Positions 42,328 through 53,037 of a DNA stretch of 53,037 nucleotides are shown here, in pieces. Position 1 is the stretch's first letter; every line of letters starts with the position of its first letter. The stretch is from Lachnospiraceae bacterium UBA2860 (GTDB taxonomy: Bacteria; Bacillota; Clostridia; Lachnospirales; Lachnospiraceae), in assembly GCA_002350625.1 (NCBI GenBank), contig DEFE01000026.1, positions 1 to 53,037 on the forward strand, in the 5' to 3' direction. Under the pieces are notes generated by a model. The model ran no database searches, was not told the DNA's origin, and was given only the letters and a program-made list of their open reading frames with translations. The translations under genes and the position numbers were made by a program.

Positions 42328-43896
42328 ATGAAGAAACGAAATCGTCTGCTTATATGGTTTGTCCTTGTTGCCGTACTTTTCATAGGATTTATGCACCCGC
42401 GCGCTTCGCAGCGCGTTGACGCGGCCTCCACGGTTTACACGTCGGTTTCCGCGGCGGGAGCTGCGCTGAGAAATGCGATGGCACAGCGCAAGACTTCCTT
42501 CTCGCTGACCGTGCGCGTGAACGGAAGCTATAGCTTTAGCAATCTCAGCAGCGGCATGGTCACTGTCTGCAAGCAGGTGTACGAAGAGGCGCTTCGCCAC
42601 ACCGGCGCAGGCAACGCGGGCGATTACCTGCTTTGGACGGTCTCCGGATCGTCCAGACAGCCGGACCTGAGCGACTTTGATACGGGCTATATCGAAGTCG
42701 ACTGCTACTACACGATTTCCTACCGCGACGACGCGGGCAAGGAAGGCCAGGTGACAGCGGCCGTGAACTCGGCACTCTCGTCGCTCGGCGTCAGCAGCAA
42801 GAGCGAGTACGACAAGATCAAGGCGATCTATGACTATATCGCCGACAAGGTCTACTACGACTATGACGAAGCCAGCAGCCCGACGCTCAGGAACCCGACC
42901 AGCTACACGGCGTATGCGGCCATGATCAACAACAAGAGCGTCTGCCAGGGCTACGCGCTTCTGTTCTACCGCATGTGCAATCAGGCCGGCATCTCCTGCC
43001 GCATCGTGACCGGTACGGCCATGGGGTCGAACGGAACGGAGAACCACGCGTGGAACATCGTCCGCCTCGGCGGCAAGTACTACAACGTGGACGTCACATG
43101 GGATTCCACGATGAAGCACGCGAACAGGCCGTACGAGTACTTCCTCAAGTGCGATGCGGGCCTTAAGGACCACACGAAGGATCCTGCATACAAGACGGCG
43201 CCATTTACGACATCCTATCCGATGAGCGCCACGAACTACGGCGCCTCCGGATCCGGCAGCGCTTCTTCGTCCGGCGGTTCGTCCGGCGGCGGCAGCGGCA
43301 AGAAGTTCAAGGTCACGATCAATAACGGCAGCGGCAGCGGCAGCTACGCGTCCGGCGCGACGGTCACGATTAAGGCCAATGCGGGCGGCACGGGCCAGAA
43401 GTTCGCCAAGTGGTCGGGTACAGCGACATTTACGAGCGGCAACTCCACGAGCGCGACAGCGAAGATCAAGGTCACGAAGGACGTGACGCTGACGGCGACT
43501 TACACATATGCGACCGCGAGCGTGAAGGCCGGCACCTATCGGCTGAACAGCAAGAAGCAGGCGGGCAAGTTCATGTCGATCAAGGGGAACAGCAAGAAGA
43601 ACAATGCGAACGTTGTTCTCGGCAAGAAGACCGCCAAGACCGCGAAGTTCAAGATCACGAAGTCCGGCGACTATTATTACATCATGAACACCTCCACGAA
43701 GAAGTACGTGAACATCAAGGGCAGCAAGGCGGTGCAGGGCCCGAAGGGCAGCACCAGCAAGTGGCGGATCGTGAGCAGCTCGGGCGGCGTGTACAGGCTG
43801 ATCAACCAGAACGGCAAGACGATCACGCTGACCAATACAGTGTCGGTCGGCGCCGATAAGAACAGCGCGCAGCAGCAGGTGAAGCTGACGAAGTAA
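42328..43896 (+). CDS. secreted transglutaminase-like protein with InlB-type and ricin-type domains
   Basis: A 522-residue protein. A signal peptide (about 1-32) is followed by a transglutaminase-like cysteine domain with C206 (VCQGYALLFYRMC), H240 (NHAWNIV) and D255 (NVDVTWD). A Gly/Ser linker leads to an InlB/Listeria-type repeat domain (about 325-397; FAKWSGTATF). A C-terminal ricin-type beta-trefoil (about 400-522; YYIMNTSTKKYVNIKG) probably binds carbohydrate. It is likely a cell-surface protease or cross-linking enzyme. AGAAGGA precedes the ATG at 42328. A LacI-type operator upstream suggests sugar-linked control. A strong terminator follows. Confidence 0.87.
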   Translation: MKKRNRLLIWFVLVAVLFIGFMHPRASQRVDAASTVYTSVSAAGAALRNAMAQRKTSFSLTVRVNGSYSFSNLSSGMVTVCKQVYEEALRHTGAGNAGDYLLWTVSGSSRQPDLSDFDTGYIEVDCYYTISYRDDAGKEGQVTAAVNSALSSLGVSSKSEYDKIKAIYDYIADKVYYDYDEASSPTLRNPTSYTAYAAMINNKSVCQGYALLFYRMCNQAGISCRIVTGTAMGSNGTENHAWNIVRLGGKYYNVDVTWDSTMKHANRPYEYFLKCDAGLKDHTKDPAYKTAPFTTSYPMSATNYGASGSGSASSSGGSSGGGSGKKFKVTINNGSGSGSYASGATVTIKANAGGTGQKFAKWSGTATFTSGNSTSATAKIKVTKDVTLTATYTYATASVKAGTYRLNSKKQAGKFMSIKGNSKKNNANVVLGKKTAKTAKFKITKSGDYYYIMNTSTKKYVNIKGSKAVQGPKGSTSKWRIVSSSGGVYRLINQNGKTITLTNTVSVGADKNSAQQQVKLTK

Positions 43897-43916
43897 AATC
43901 TTCATAGCGATTTTGG

Positions 43917-43947
43917 ACAGCGGAGCTCCGGCTCCGCTGTATTTTTT
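43917..43947 (+). terminator. Rho-independent terminator
   Basis: ACAGCGGAGC, a TCCG loop and GCTCCGCTGT, then ATTTTTTG. It ends the transglutaminase-like gene. Confidence 0.92.
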
Positions 43948-43948
43948 G

Positions 43949-43973
43949 TGACAAGGGGTCTGACCCTCTGTCA
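43949..43973. repeat. 27-bp palindromic repeat, copy 3
   Basis: Copy of the element at 62-88, with three changes from the consensus (first base and an inverted CT pair in the right arm). It lies directly after the terminator T-run. Confidence 0.75.
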
Positions 43974-44021
43974 TAATTATATTGTTCACAATCTTTTTAA
44001 GATTTCACCCGGCGATACGCC

Positions 44022-44049
44022 TTGACATTTCCACGAGACGTGATAAGAT
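44022..44049 (+). promoter_or_regulatory. lon promoter
   Basis: TTGACA (44022-44027), a 16-base spacer and TAAGAT (44044-44049) with an upstream TG (extended -10). The start is expected near 44056, just before the CIRCE element. Confidence 0.75.
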
Positions 44050-44061
44050 CGAAGCAAGGTA

Positions 44062-44088
44062 TTAGCACTCGATCGATGGAAGTGCTAA
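44062..44088 (+). promoter_or_regulatory. CIRCE element (HrcA operator)
   Basis: TTAGCACTC, nine bases and AAGTGCTAA. The consensus is TTAGCACTC-N9-GAGTGCTAA, so only one base differs. It lies directly downstream of the predicted lon transcription start, the usual place for HrcA repression. Confidence 0.9.
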
Positions 44089-44139
44089 CACCTCCGCCGG
44101 AAAGCCCGGCGGGCTGAATTGGAACAAGGAGGGAAGAGG

Positions 44140-46563
<2,424 letters not shown>

Positions 46564-46604
46564 GCAAATGGATGTTTTGCTTTCTGAGGCATCTGTGATA
46601 CAAT

Positions 46605-46635
46605 AGGGACGCACATCTTGTGTGTCCCTTTCTTC
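46605..46635 (+). terminator. Rho-independent terminator of lon
   Basis: AGGGACGCACA, a TCT loop and TGTGTGTCCCT (one G-U pair), then TTCTT. Confidence 0.85.
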
Positions 46636-46686
46636 ATGTCATACAGGATCGTGTGGTTTAAGTATAATGATTAGGGGGTATGTACA

Positions 46687-48252
46687 TTGAGAGGCAGTGG
46701 TATACTGTATCCGATTTCTTCGCTTCCGTCCCGCTTCGGCATCGGAAGCTTCTCTAAAGAGGCGCTGGAGTTCGTCGACTTTCTGAGGGATGCCGGCCAG
46801 AGCTATTGGCAGGTCCTGCCCTTCGGGCCGACCGGCTACGGCGATTCGCCCTACCAGTCCTTCTCCACGTTCGCGGGCAATCCGTACTTCATCTCGCTCG
46901 ATGACCTGATCGAGGACGGACTCCTCACGGAAGAGGAGTGCACGGCGCTTGACTTCGGAAAAAATCCCGAGTACTGCGATTACGGCGCGCTCTACGAGAG
47001 CCGCTACAAGGCGCTGCACATGGCCTATAAGCGCTTTGTGGAGAAGGCGGAGGAGACGGAGGATTTTCAGGCTTTTGTCAAAGAAAATGCCGACTGGCTC
47101 GACGACTATTGCCTTTATATGGCGCTCAAGCAGGAAAATGAAGGCAAGCCGTGGAGCGAGTGGGAGGCGCCGTACAGAAACCGCGACAAGAAGGCGATGG
47201 CGGTGCTCGGCGAGGTCATCTCGCAGACGATGGACTTCTTCCGCTTCCAGCAGTATGAATTCATGAAGCAGTGGAAGAAGGTGCGCGCCTACGCCCACAA
47301 GAACGGGATCAGCATCATCGGCGACATCCCGATCTACGTGGCCTTTGACAGCGCGGACACATGGTCGCATCCGGAGATGTTCCAGTTTGACGAGGACAAC
47401 ATCCCGATCAGCGTGGCGGGATGCCCGCCGGATGCTTTCTCCGCGACGGGACAGCTCTGGGGAAATCCGCTCTACGACTGGGCCTATCTGAAAAAGAACG
47501 GCTACAAATGGTGGATCCGCCGGATCGAGCGCTGCCTCGAGTTCTACGACGTGATCCGCATCGATCACTTCCGGGGCTTCGACGAGTACTACGCGGTGCC
47601 CTTCGGCGAAGAGACCGCGGAAAACGGCAAGTGGAAGAAGGGCCCGGGCATGGACCTCTTCCGGAAGATCCGCGCCTCTTTGGGCGACGTGGCGATCATC
47701 GCGGAGGACCTCGGCTACATCACGGACAGCGTGCGGGAGCTTCTTCATGAGAGCGGCTTCCCCGGCATGAAGGTGCTTCAGTTTGCCTTCGACGGCAGCG
47801 AGGCGTCCCTGTACCTCCCGTATAAGCACGAGCGGAACTGCGTCGTCTATACGGGCACGCACGACAACATGACGACCCGCGGCTGGATCGAGAGCATCGA
47901 TGACCACGACCGCGACTTCGCGCGGCGCTATATCAACTCGATCTATACGGATTACGGCCAGTTCACCTGGGACTTCATCCGCGAGGCGTTCCGCAGCGTC
48001 GCCGATCTGTGCATCGTGCCGATTCAGGATTTCCTCGTCAAGGGAAACGAAGCCCGCATGAACTGCCCGGCGGTGGCCGGCGGCAACTGGCAGTGGCGGG
48101 TGACGCCGGGCCTCCTCTCGAAGGAGCTTGCGGACAGCATTTTCGAAATCACGAGAGTATACGGCAGACTCCCCGTGCGCCCGGAACCGGAAGAGGAGAG
48201 CGCCGAGGAAGAGGAAGAGAGCGAAGAGACGGAGAAAGGTGAGGAAGCATGA
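46687..48252 (+). CDS. malQ: 4-alpha-glucanotransferase (amylomaltase)
   Basis: A 521-residue GH77 enzyme that transfers alpha-1,4-glucan segments in maltodextrin and glycogen use. It begins GILYPISSLPSRFGIGSF, with WQVLPFGPTGYGDSPYQSFS. The catalytic blocks are IRIDHFRGFDEYYAVP (nucleophile Asp), IAEDLGYIT (acid/base Glu) and YTGTHDNMTTRGW. The TTG start has AGGGGG 8 bases upstream. A TATAAT at 46663-46668 is a likely -10. The last ~25 residues are an unusual Glu-rich tail beyond the GH77 core. It overlaps thyA by ATGA, joining sugar metabolism to a folate/DNA run. Confidence 0.95.
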   Translation: MRGSGILYPISSLPSRFGIGSFSKEALEFVDFLRDAGQSYWQVLPFGPTGYGDSPYQSFSTFAGNPYFISLDDLIEDGLLTEEECTALDFGKNPEYCDYGALYESRYKALHMAYKRFVEKAEETEDFQAFVKENADWLDDYCLYMALKQENEGKPWSEWEAPYRNRDKKAMAVLGEVISQTMDFFRFQQYEFMKQWKKVRAYAHKNGISIIGDIPIYVAFDSADTWSHPEMFQFDEDNIPISVAGCPPDAFSATGQLWGNPLYDWAYLKKNGYKWWIRRIERCLEFYDVIRIDHFRGFDEYYAVPFGEETAENGKWKKGPGMDLFRKIRASLGDVAIIAEDLGYITDSVRELLHESGFPGMKVLQFAFDGSEASLYLPYKHERNCVVYTGTHDNMTTRGWIESIDDHDRDFARRYINSIYTDYGQFTWDFIREAFRSVADLCIVPIQDFLVKGNEARMNCPAVAGGNWQWRVTPGLLSKELADSIFEITRVYGRLPVRPEPEEESAEEEEESEETEKGEEA

Positions 48253-49097
48253 GCCGGGCCGATGAGATCTTTATCGCCATGTGCAGGGATATCCTCGAAA
48301 ATGGCACCGACACGCGCGGCGAGGCCGTCCGCCCCCACTGGGAGGACGGGACGCCGGCCTATACGATCAAGCAGTTCGGCGTCGTAAACCGCTACGATTT
48401 AAGGCAGGAATTTCCCGCGCTCACGCTCCGCCGCACGGCGCTGAAGAGCGCGATGGACGAGATCCTGTGGATCTGGCAGCGCAAGTCGAACAACATCCGC
48501 GACCTGAAGCCGCACATCTGGGACGAGTGGGCCGACGAAAACGGCTCGATCGGCAAGGCGTACGGCTATCAGATGGGCGTGAAGCACAGATACCGCGAGG
48601 GCATGTTCGACCAGACGGACCGCGTGCTCTATGACCTGAAGCACAATCCCTTCAGCCGCAGGATCCTCACGTCGATCTATAACCATCACGACCTGAGCGA
48701 GATGGGGCTCTATCCCTGCGCCTGGTCGGTGACATTCAACGTGACGCAGCACAAGGGGGAGGACAAGCTGACCTTAAACGCCGTGCTCACGCAGCGCTCG
48801 CAGGACGTGCTCGCGGCGAACAACTGGAACGTGTGCCAGTATGCGATCCTCCTCATGATGTTCGCGCAGGTCTCGGACATGATTCCGGGACAGCTCCTGC
48901 ACGTCATCGCGGACGCGCACATCTACGACAGGCACGTGCCGCTCATTGAGGAGCTGATCACGCGCCCGCTTCATCCGGCGCCGCAGGTGCGCCTGAATCC
49001 GGAGATCAGGGATTTCTACGCCTTTACCACGGATGACCTCATCGTGGAAAATTATGAGCACGGCCCGCAGATTAAGGATATTCCGATTGCTGTATAA
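48249..49097 (+). CDS. thyA: thymidylate synthase
   Basis: A 282-residue ThyA that methylates dUMP to dTMP using methylene-tetrahydrofolate. The catalytic cysteine C157 lies in LYPCAWSVTF, followed by LNAVLTQRSQDVLAANNWNV with the dUMP-binding Arg/Ser/Asp. HIYDRHVPLIEEL is the folate-side motif near the end. The length matches the ThyA form with an insert. ATGA overlap with malQ. Its partner dihydrofolate reductase gene follows after 28 bases, the usual pairing because ThyA makes dihydrofolate. Confidence 0.97.
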   Translation: MSRADEIFIAMCRDILENGTDTRGEAVRPHWEDGTPAYTIKQFGVVNRYDLRQEFPALTLRRTALKSAMDEILWIWQRKSNNIRDLKPHIWDEWADENGSIGKAYGYQMGVKHRYREGMFDQTDRVLYDLKHNPFSRRILTSIYNHHDLSEMGLYPCAWSVTFNVTQHKGEDKLTLNAVLTQRSQDVLAANNWNVCQYAILLMMFAQVSDMIPGQLLHVIADAHIYDRHVPLIEELITRPLHPAPQVRLNPEIRDFYAFTTDDLIVENYEHGPQIKDIPIAV

Positions 49098-49125
49098 GCA
49101 GCATTAAGCTAAAAGGAGGTGTCCT

Positions 49126-49614
49126 ATGATAGCGATCGCAGCGGCAGACAAAAACTGGGCGATCGGAAAGAACGGGAAGCTTCTCGTCCGCATTCCGAAT
49201 GACCAGAAGTTTTTCAGGGAGAAGACGCTTGGCAAAACGGTGATCATGGGCCGGAAGACGCTCGATTCTCTGCCGGGCGGGCAGCCGCTCGCGGACCGGG
49301 ACAACATCGTGCTGACGCGCGATGCGGGTCTTCGCGTGCCCGGCGCGTGCGTCGTGCACTCCGTGGAGGAGGCGCTCAGCGCCGTGTCCGACCTGCCGGG
49401 CGACGACGTCTTTGTGATCGGCGGCGGCCATGTCTACAGCGCGATGCTTCCGCACTGTGACAAAGCGATCATCACCCGGATCGACTTCGCTTACGACGCC
49501 GATACCTTTTTCCCGGATCTGGAGCGCGATCCCGCGTTCCGGCTGCTTGATGAGAGCGAAGAGCTCACGTATTTCGATGTCATCTACCGCTTTCAGGTCT
49601 ACGGGAGGATATGA
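49126..49614 (+). CDS. folA: dihydrofolate reductase
   Basis: A 162-residue DHFR that regenerates tetrahydrofolate with NADPH. Motifs are the N-terminal IAIAAADKNWAIGKNGKLL, IPNDQKFFREKTLG (catalytic acid D), VIMGRKTLDSLPGGQPL, and VFVIGGGHVYSAMLP near the cofactor site. AAAGGAGG precedes the ATG. Its TGA overlaps the ispG start as ATGA. Confidence 0.96.
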   Translation: MIAIAAADKNWAIGKNGKLLVRIPNDQKFFREKTLGKTVIMGRKTLDSLPGGQPLADRDNIVLTRDAGLRVPGACVVHSVEEALSAVSDLPGDDVFVIGGGHVYSAMLPHCDKAIITRIDFAYDADTFFPDLERDPAFRLLDESEELTYFDVIYRFQVYGRI

Positions 49615-50732
49615 TGCACCGCGAACACACGAAGGAGATCTTTATCGGCGGGCGCGCGATCGGCGGCGGCAATCCGATCGCGATCCAGTCGATGACCAAT
49701 ACAAAGACTGAGGACGTCTCCGCCACGACCGCGCAGATTCTGGCCCTTGAGAGAGCCGGCTGCGACATCGTGCGCGTCACCGTGCCGACGATGGAGGCGG
49801 CGCGCGCCATCGCGGAGATCAAGAAAAAGATCCACATTCCGCTCGTCGCGGACATTCATTTTGACTACAGGCTCGCCATCAGCGCCATCGAGCACGGCGC
49901 GGACAAGATCCGCATCAACCCCGGCAACATCGGGGGACCGGAGAAAATCCGCGAGGTCGTGGCGGCGGCGGGCATGCGCCGGATCCCGATCCGCGTCGGC
50001 GTCAACTCGGGCTCCCTCGAAAAAGAAATCATTGCAAAATACGGCCGCGTGACGGCCGAGGGACTCGTCGAGAGTGCGCTGGACAAAGTGCGCATGATCG
50101 AGGATTTCGACTACGACAGGATCGTCATCAGCATCAAGTCGTCGGACGTCCTCATGTGCGTGAAGGCCCACGAGCTGATCGCCTCGCAGACGGACTATCC
50201 GCTCCACGTCGGCATCACGGAGGCCGGCACGGTCTTCTCCGGGAATATCAAATCCGCGATCGGCCTCGGGATGATCCTAAGTCAGGGAATCGGCGACACG
50301 ATCCGCGTCTCCCTTACCGGCTCGCCTCTCGACGAGATCCGGTCCGCGAAGCAGATTCTCCGCACGCTCGGGCTGAAGAGAGGCGGGATCGAAGTGGTGT
50401 CCTGCCCGACCTGCGGCCGGACCGAGATAGATCTCATCTCTCTTGCGGACGAGGTTGAGAAAATGGTGGAGGACATCCCGCTCGACATCAAGGTGGCGGT
50501 GATGGGCTGCGTGGTCAACGGGCCGGGCGAGGCCCGCGAGGCGGACATCGGCATCGCGGGAGGAAAGCATGAGGGGCTCCTCATACGGCACGGGGAGATC
50601 ATCAAAAAGCTGCCGGAGGATCAATTGCTCCCGGCTCTTCGCGAGGAGCTGATCAACTGGGGAAAACAGGATATGGGGAGTGTGCATGAATCAGCAGCCG
50701 AAGCCATTTCTTCAGACATTTCCGAATCTTGA
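49611..50732 (+). CDS. ispG: 4-hydroxy-3-methylbut-2-enyl-diphosphate synthase
   Basis: A 373-residue iron-sulfur enzyme of the MEP isoprenoid pathway. The TIM barrel starts IAIQSMTNTKTEDV and has LVADIHFDYRLA and KIRINPGNIG. The [4Fe-4S] ligands are C265 and C268 (SCPTCGR) and C300 (MGCVVNGPGE), followed by the conserved acidic residue. GGGAGG precedes the ATG, which overlaps the folA stop. The last ~15 codons overlap the start of polC by 47 bases and form a tail beyond the usual end. Its presence indicates the MEP route is used. Confidence 0.96.
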   Translation: MMHREHTKEIFIGGRAIGGGNPIAIQSMTNTKTEDVSATTAQILALERAGCDIVRVTVPTMEAARAIAEIKKKIHIPLVADIHFDYRLAISAIEHGADKIRINPGNIGGPEKIREVVAAAGMRRIPIRVGVNSGSLEKEIIAKYGRVTAEGLVESALDKVRMIEDFDYDRIVISIKSSDVLMCVKAHELIASQTDYPLHVGITEAGTVFSGNIKSAIGLGMILSQGIGDTIRVSLTGSPLDEIRSAKQILRTLGLKRGGIEVVSCPTCGRTEIDLISLADEVEKMVEDIPLDIKVAVMGCVVNGPGEAREADIGIAGGKHEGLLIRHGEIIKKLPEDQLLPALREELINWGKQDMGSVHESAAEAISSDISES

Positions 50733-53037
50733 ACTGAAGGACAAAGTGCGCGACCTCATGCAGTACGCGACGGTCGAGCGCATCACGGTCAACAGCAGGC
50801 GGAACCGCCTGCGCGTGTACATCCTGTCTGAAAACTGGATCAAGAAAGCGACGATCTTTGAGATAGAGGCCGCCATCAGGGAACAGGTCTTCCCGGATGC
50901 GGAGATGGACGTGAAGATCGTGGAGAGGTTCCGCCTGTCCGCCTCCTTTACGCCGGAGAATTTCTACGAAGTTTACAAAAACAGCATGCTGCGGGAACTG
51001 AAGGAAATCAGCCCGCTTCTTCAGCATACGCTGCTGCATGCCGCCCTCGAATTCCCCGGGGACGGCTCTGTTCACGTCCGCTTCCCGGACAGTGTCATCT
51101 CGAAGGAGCGGAAGCAGTACCTTGCGGAATACCTCGAGAAGATTTTTCGCGAGAGGGCCGGCTTTGCCTCCGCGGAAGTGACGACGGAGTTCTTCGAGGA
51201 GGAGCACAGGGATCTCTTCGCGGAGGAGGACAGGAAGATCCGCGAGAAGGTGCGCCTCGTGACCGAGAGAAATGAAAAGGAACGGGCCGCGGAGAGCAGC
51301 GAAAAAAAGCTGCCGAAGAAGGAAGAGAAGCAGTACCGCCGCCACGCATCGCTGACGAACGATCCGACGCTGATCTACGGCAGCGGCTTCGACGACGAGC
51401 CGGAGGCGATCGCCTCGGTCAGCGAAGAGCCGCACGAGGTGACGGTGCGCGGGGAGGTCTTCGCCTCGGAGAGCCGGGAGACGAGAAGCGGGAGATGCAT
51501 ACTCACCGTATCGGTCACGGACTACACGGACTCCATGCGCATGAAGCTGTGGTTCGACAAGGAGGAGGAGGCCGCGTTCAGCGCGGCGTTTAAGAACGGC
51601 AGCACCTTCCTCATCAAGGGCATGATGGATTTTGATCCCTTCGACAAGGAGATGATGATCAGGAGCGTCTACGGGATCAAGCGCATTCCCTCCATCAGGG
51701 ATGAGAGAAATGACAACGAGCCGCAAAAAAGAGTGGAGCTGCACTGCCACACGCAGATGTCGGACATGGACGCCGTGTCCTCAGCGACCTCGATCATAAA
51801 GCAGGCGCACCGCTTCGGCATGAAGGCGCTCGCGATCACGGACCACGGCGTCGTCCAGGCCTTTCCGGAGGCGCACAAGGCCATCGGCGGCCGCGGCGGC
51901 ATCCCGAAGGACGCGGACTTCAAAGTCATCTACGGCATGGAGGCCTATCTCGTGGATGACATGAAGGCGCTTGTGAGCGGAGATCTCACCGGCAGTATCT
52001 ATGACGACGTGTGCGTCTTCCAGACCGTGACGACCGGACACAGCCCGCATGTCCACGATATCATCGAGATCGCGGCCATAAGGATCAGGGAAGGATCGAT
52101 CGCGGAGTCCTTCTCAACGCTCGTGAATCCGGGGCGGCCGATCCCCTTCTCGATGCAGACGGAGTGCGGCATCACGGACGACATGGTCGTCTCCTCGCCG
52201 CATCTTAAGGAAGCGCTCGAGGCATTTATTTCCTTTGCGGGAGACCTGCCGCTCGTCGCCTACGACGCGGATCAGGAGATGAATTTCATCCTCGCGGCAG
52301 CGGCGAAGTACGGACTCGCCGCGCCGGGAAAGACGGTGATCGACATCCCGTCCCTCACGAGATATCTCGTGCCCTCTATCGGAAGGATCCGCTTCCGCAC
52401 GATCATCAAGCATCTGAAGGTGCCCTGCAGCGACGAGATGCGGGCTTTTCCGCGCGCGCAGAGCATGGCGCTCGTCTACCAGAAGTTCGTGAAGCTGATG
52501 GAGGCGGAGGGCATCAGTACCTACGCCGATCTCAGCGCGAAGGGCGCAGTGTCCGAGGAGCGCATCCGCAACCTCCCGTACTATCACGCGATCCTGCTCG
52601 CAGCCAACGAGACGGGGCGCCGCAACCTGTACACGCTGGTCTCCCTGTCGCACCTCAAGTACTTTAAGCGGCGGCCGCGGATTCCGAGGAGCGAGCTGAA
52701 CCGTTACCGCGAGGGGCTGATCCTGGGCAGCGCCTGTTCGGCCGGCGAGCTCTACATGGCGCTGCTTGGCGGCGCCTCGGACGCGGAGATCGCGCGGATC
52801 GTCTCCTACTACGACTATCTGGAGATCCAGCCGGTCGGCAACAACGCCTACATGATCCGCGAGCAGAAGGCCGGCATACGGGACGAGGAGGACCTGCGGG
52901 AGATCAACCGCAGGATCGTGCGGCTCGGTGAGCAGTTCAAAAAACCGGTCTGCGCGACCTGCGACGTGCATTTCCTGAACCCGGAGGACGCGATCTACCG
53001 CTCGATCATCCAGGCGGGCGGCGGCTACGGGGAGGAG
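50686..53037 (+). CDS. polC: DNA polymerase III PolC, partial, with degenerate exonuclease domain
   Basis: First 784 residues of the Gram-positive replicative polymerase; the polymerase domain is beyond the window. An N-terminal domain and OB fold (about 215-335) are followed by a split PHP domain (VELHCHTQMSDMDAV at 350-364, AITDHGVVQAFPEA, later ATCDVHFLNPED). The DEDDh exonuclease is inserted within it, but its motifs read VFQTVTTG (Q446, V448 for D-x-E), VAYDADQEMNF (E531 for D) and EMRAFPRA (M585 and R590 for H and D). The frame is open and domain length normal. The start at 50686 has GGGGAG 5 bases upstream, inside ispG. Confidence 0.95.
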   Translation, partial: MNQQPKPFLQTFPNLELKDKVRDLMQYATVERITVNSRRNRLRVYILSENWIKKATIFEIEAAIREQVFPDAEMDVKIVERFRLSASFTPENFYEVYKNSMLRELKEISPLLQHTLLHAALEFPGDGSVHVRFPDSVISKERKQYLAEYLEKIFRERAGFASAEVTTEFFEEEHRDLFAEEDRKIREKVRLVTERNEKERAAESSEKKLPKKEEKQYRRHASLTNDPTLIYGSGFDDEPEAIASVSEEPHEVTVRGEVFASESRETRSGRCILTVSVTDYTDSMRMKLWFDKEEEAAFSAAFKNGSTFLIKGMMDFDPFDKEMMIRSVYGIKRIPSIRDERNDNEPQKRVELHCHTQMSDMDAVSSATSIIKQAHRFGMKALAITDHGVVQAFPEAHKAIGGRGGIPKDADFKVIYGMEAYLVDDMKALVSGDLTGSIYDDVCVFQTVTTGHSPHVHDIIEIAAIRIREGSIAESFSTLVNPGRPIPFSMQTECGITDDMVVSSPHLKEALEAFISFAGDLPLVAYDADQEMNFILAAAAKYGLAAPGKTVIDIPSLTRYLVPSIGRIRFRTIIKHLKVPCSDEMRAFPRAQSMALVYQKFVKLMEAEGISTYADLSAKGAVSEERIRNLPYYHAILLAANETGRRNLYTLVSLSHLKYFKRRPRIPRSELNRYREGLILGSACSAGELYMALLGGASDAEIARIVSYYDYLEIQPVGNNAYMIREQKAGIRDEEDLREINRRIVRLGEQFKKPVCATCDVHFLNPEDAIYRSIIQAGGGYGEE

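Noticed and set aside
42289..43989. Long open frame on the minus strand opposite the transglutaminase-like gene
   Set aside because: No ribosome site or recognisable domain, and composition is rich in Arg/Ala/Val as expected for an antisense frame in GC-rich DNA. The plus-strand gene has a signal peptide and a catalytic triad.

Overview
The window is a GC-rich, gene-dense chromosome segment from a Gram-positive anaerobe. The best guess is class Clostridia, probably a Lachnospiraceae-type gut or rumen bacterium. Support comes from a PolC-type DNA polymerase III, a CIRCE element, a class B sortase, LicD and CDP-glycerol type surface-polymer genes, strong Shine-Dalgarno sites with frequent TTG/GTG starts, and extended -10 promoters. 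No phage, insertion sequence, CRISPR array or rRNA is visible. The genus is an inference and was not tested.

Layout. 1-9 kb is mixed housekeeping: a HAAS/DUF1700-like membrane protein, an AlaX-type tRNA-editing protein, tRNA-Arg(ACG), an SHOCT membrane protein, glnS, a HAD phosphatase, a small unknown protein, an FAD oxidoreductase, purC and a class B sortase. 9-15.6 kb holds a two-domain polyphosphate:AMP phosphotransferase, a Nudix hydrolase, a voltage-gated-type K+ channel, cardiolipin synthase, a CarD-like regulator and proC. 15.6-38.2 kb is a large surface-polysaccharide region: a His-rich CsoR-family repressor, an initiating sugar-phosphate transferase, an SGNH protein, a divergent Wzz-like/Wzy-like pair, then about 17 kb on the plus strand. 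That plus-strand run encodes glycosyltransferases, a CDP-glycerol glycerophosphotransferase, a TagD-like cytidylyltransferase, two sugar-transfer-associated ATP-grasp proteins around a Wzx-like flippase, an esterase, a secreted papain-like protease, two LicD proteins around an IspD/TarI-like cytidylyltransferase, a pyruvyltransferase and a second SGNH protein. Together they predict a lipid-linked polymer decorated with phosphoglycerol or another phospho-alcohol, pyruvate and acyl groups.

38.2-42.0 kb (minus strand) is the potABCD polyamine uptake operon. 42.3-43.9 kb encodes a secreted transglutaminase-like protein behind a good promoter and a perfect palindromic operator. 44.0-46.6 kb is lon, whose promoter carries a near-consensus CIRCE element. 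46.7 kb to the end is a tightly packed plus-strand run malQ-thyA-folA-ispG-polC, with polC cut by the window edge.

The most striking observation is in polC. The 3'-5' exonuclease domain inserted in the PHP domain is present at normal size and in frame, but every catalytic DEDDh position is replaced (Q, V, E, M, R), while the visible PHP motifs look intact. Other points of note are CIRCE control of lon, an 18-histidine tail on a CsoR-family repressor, a Wzz protein fused to a P-loop-less kinase-like domain, a probably leaderless Wzy-like gene, a 15-bp minisatellite, and a 27-bp palindromic repeat present three times.
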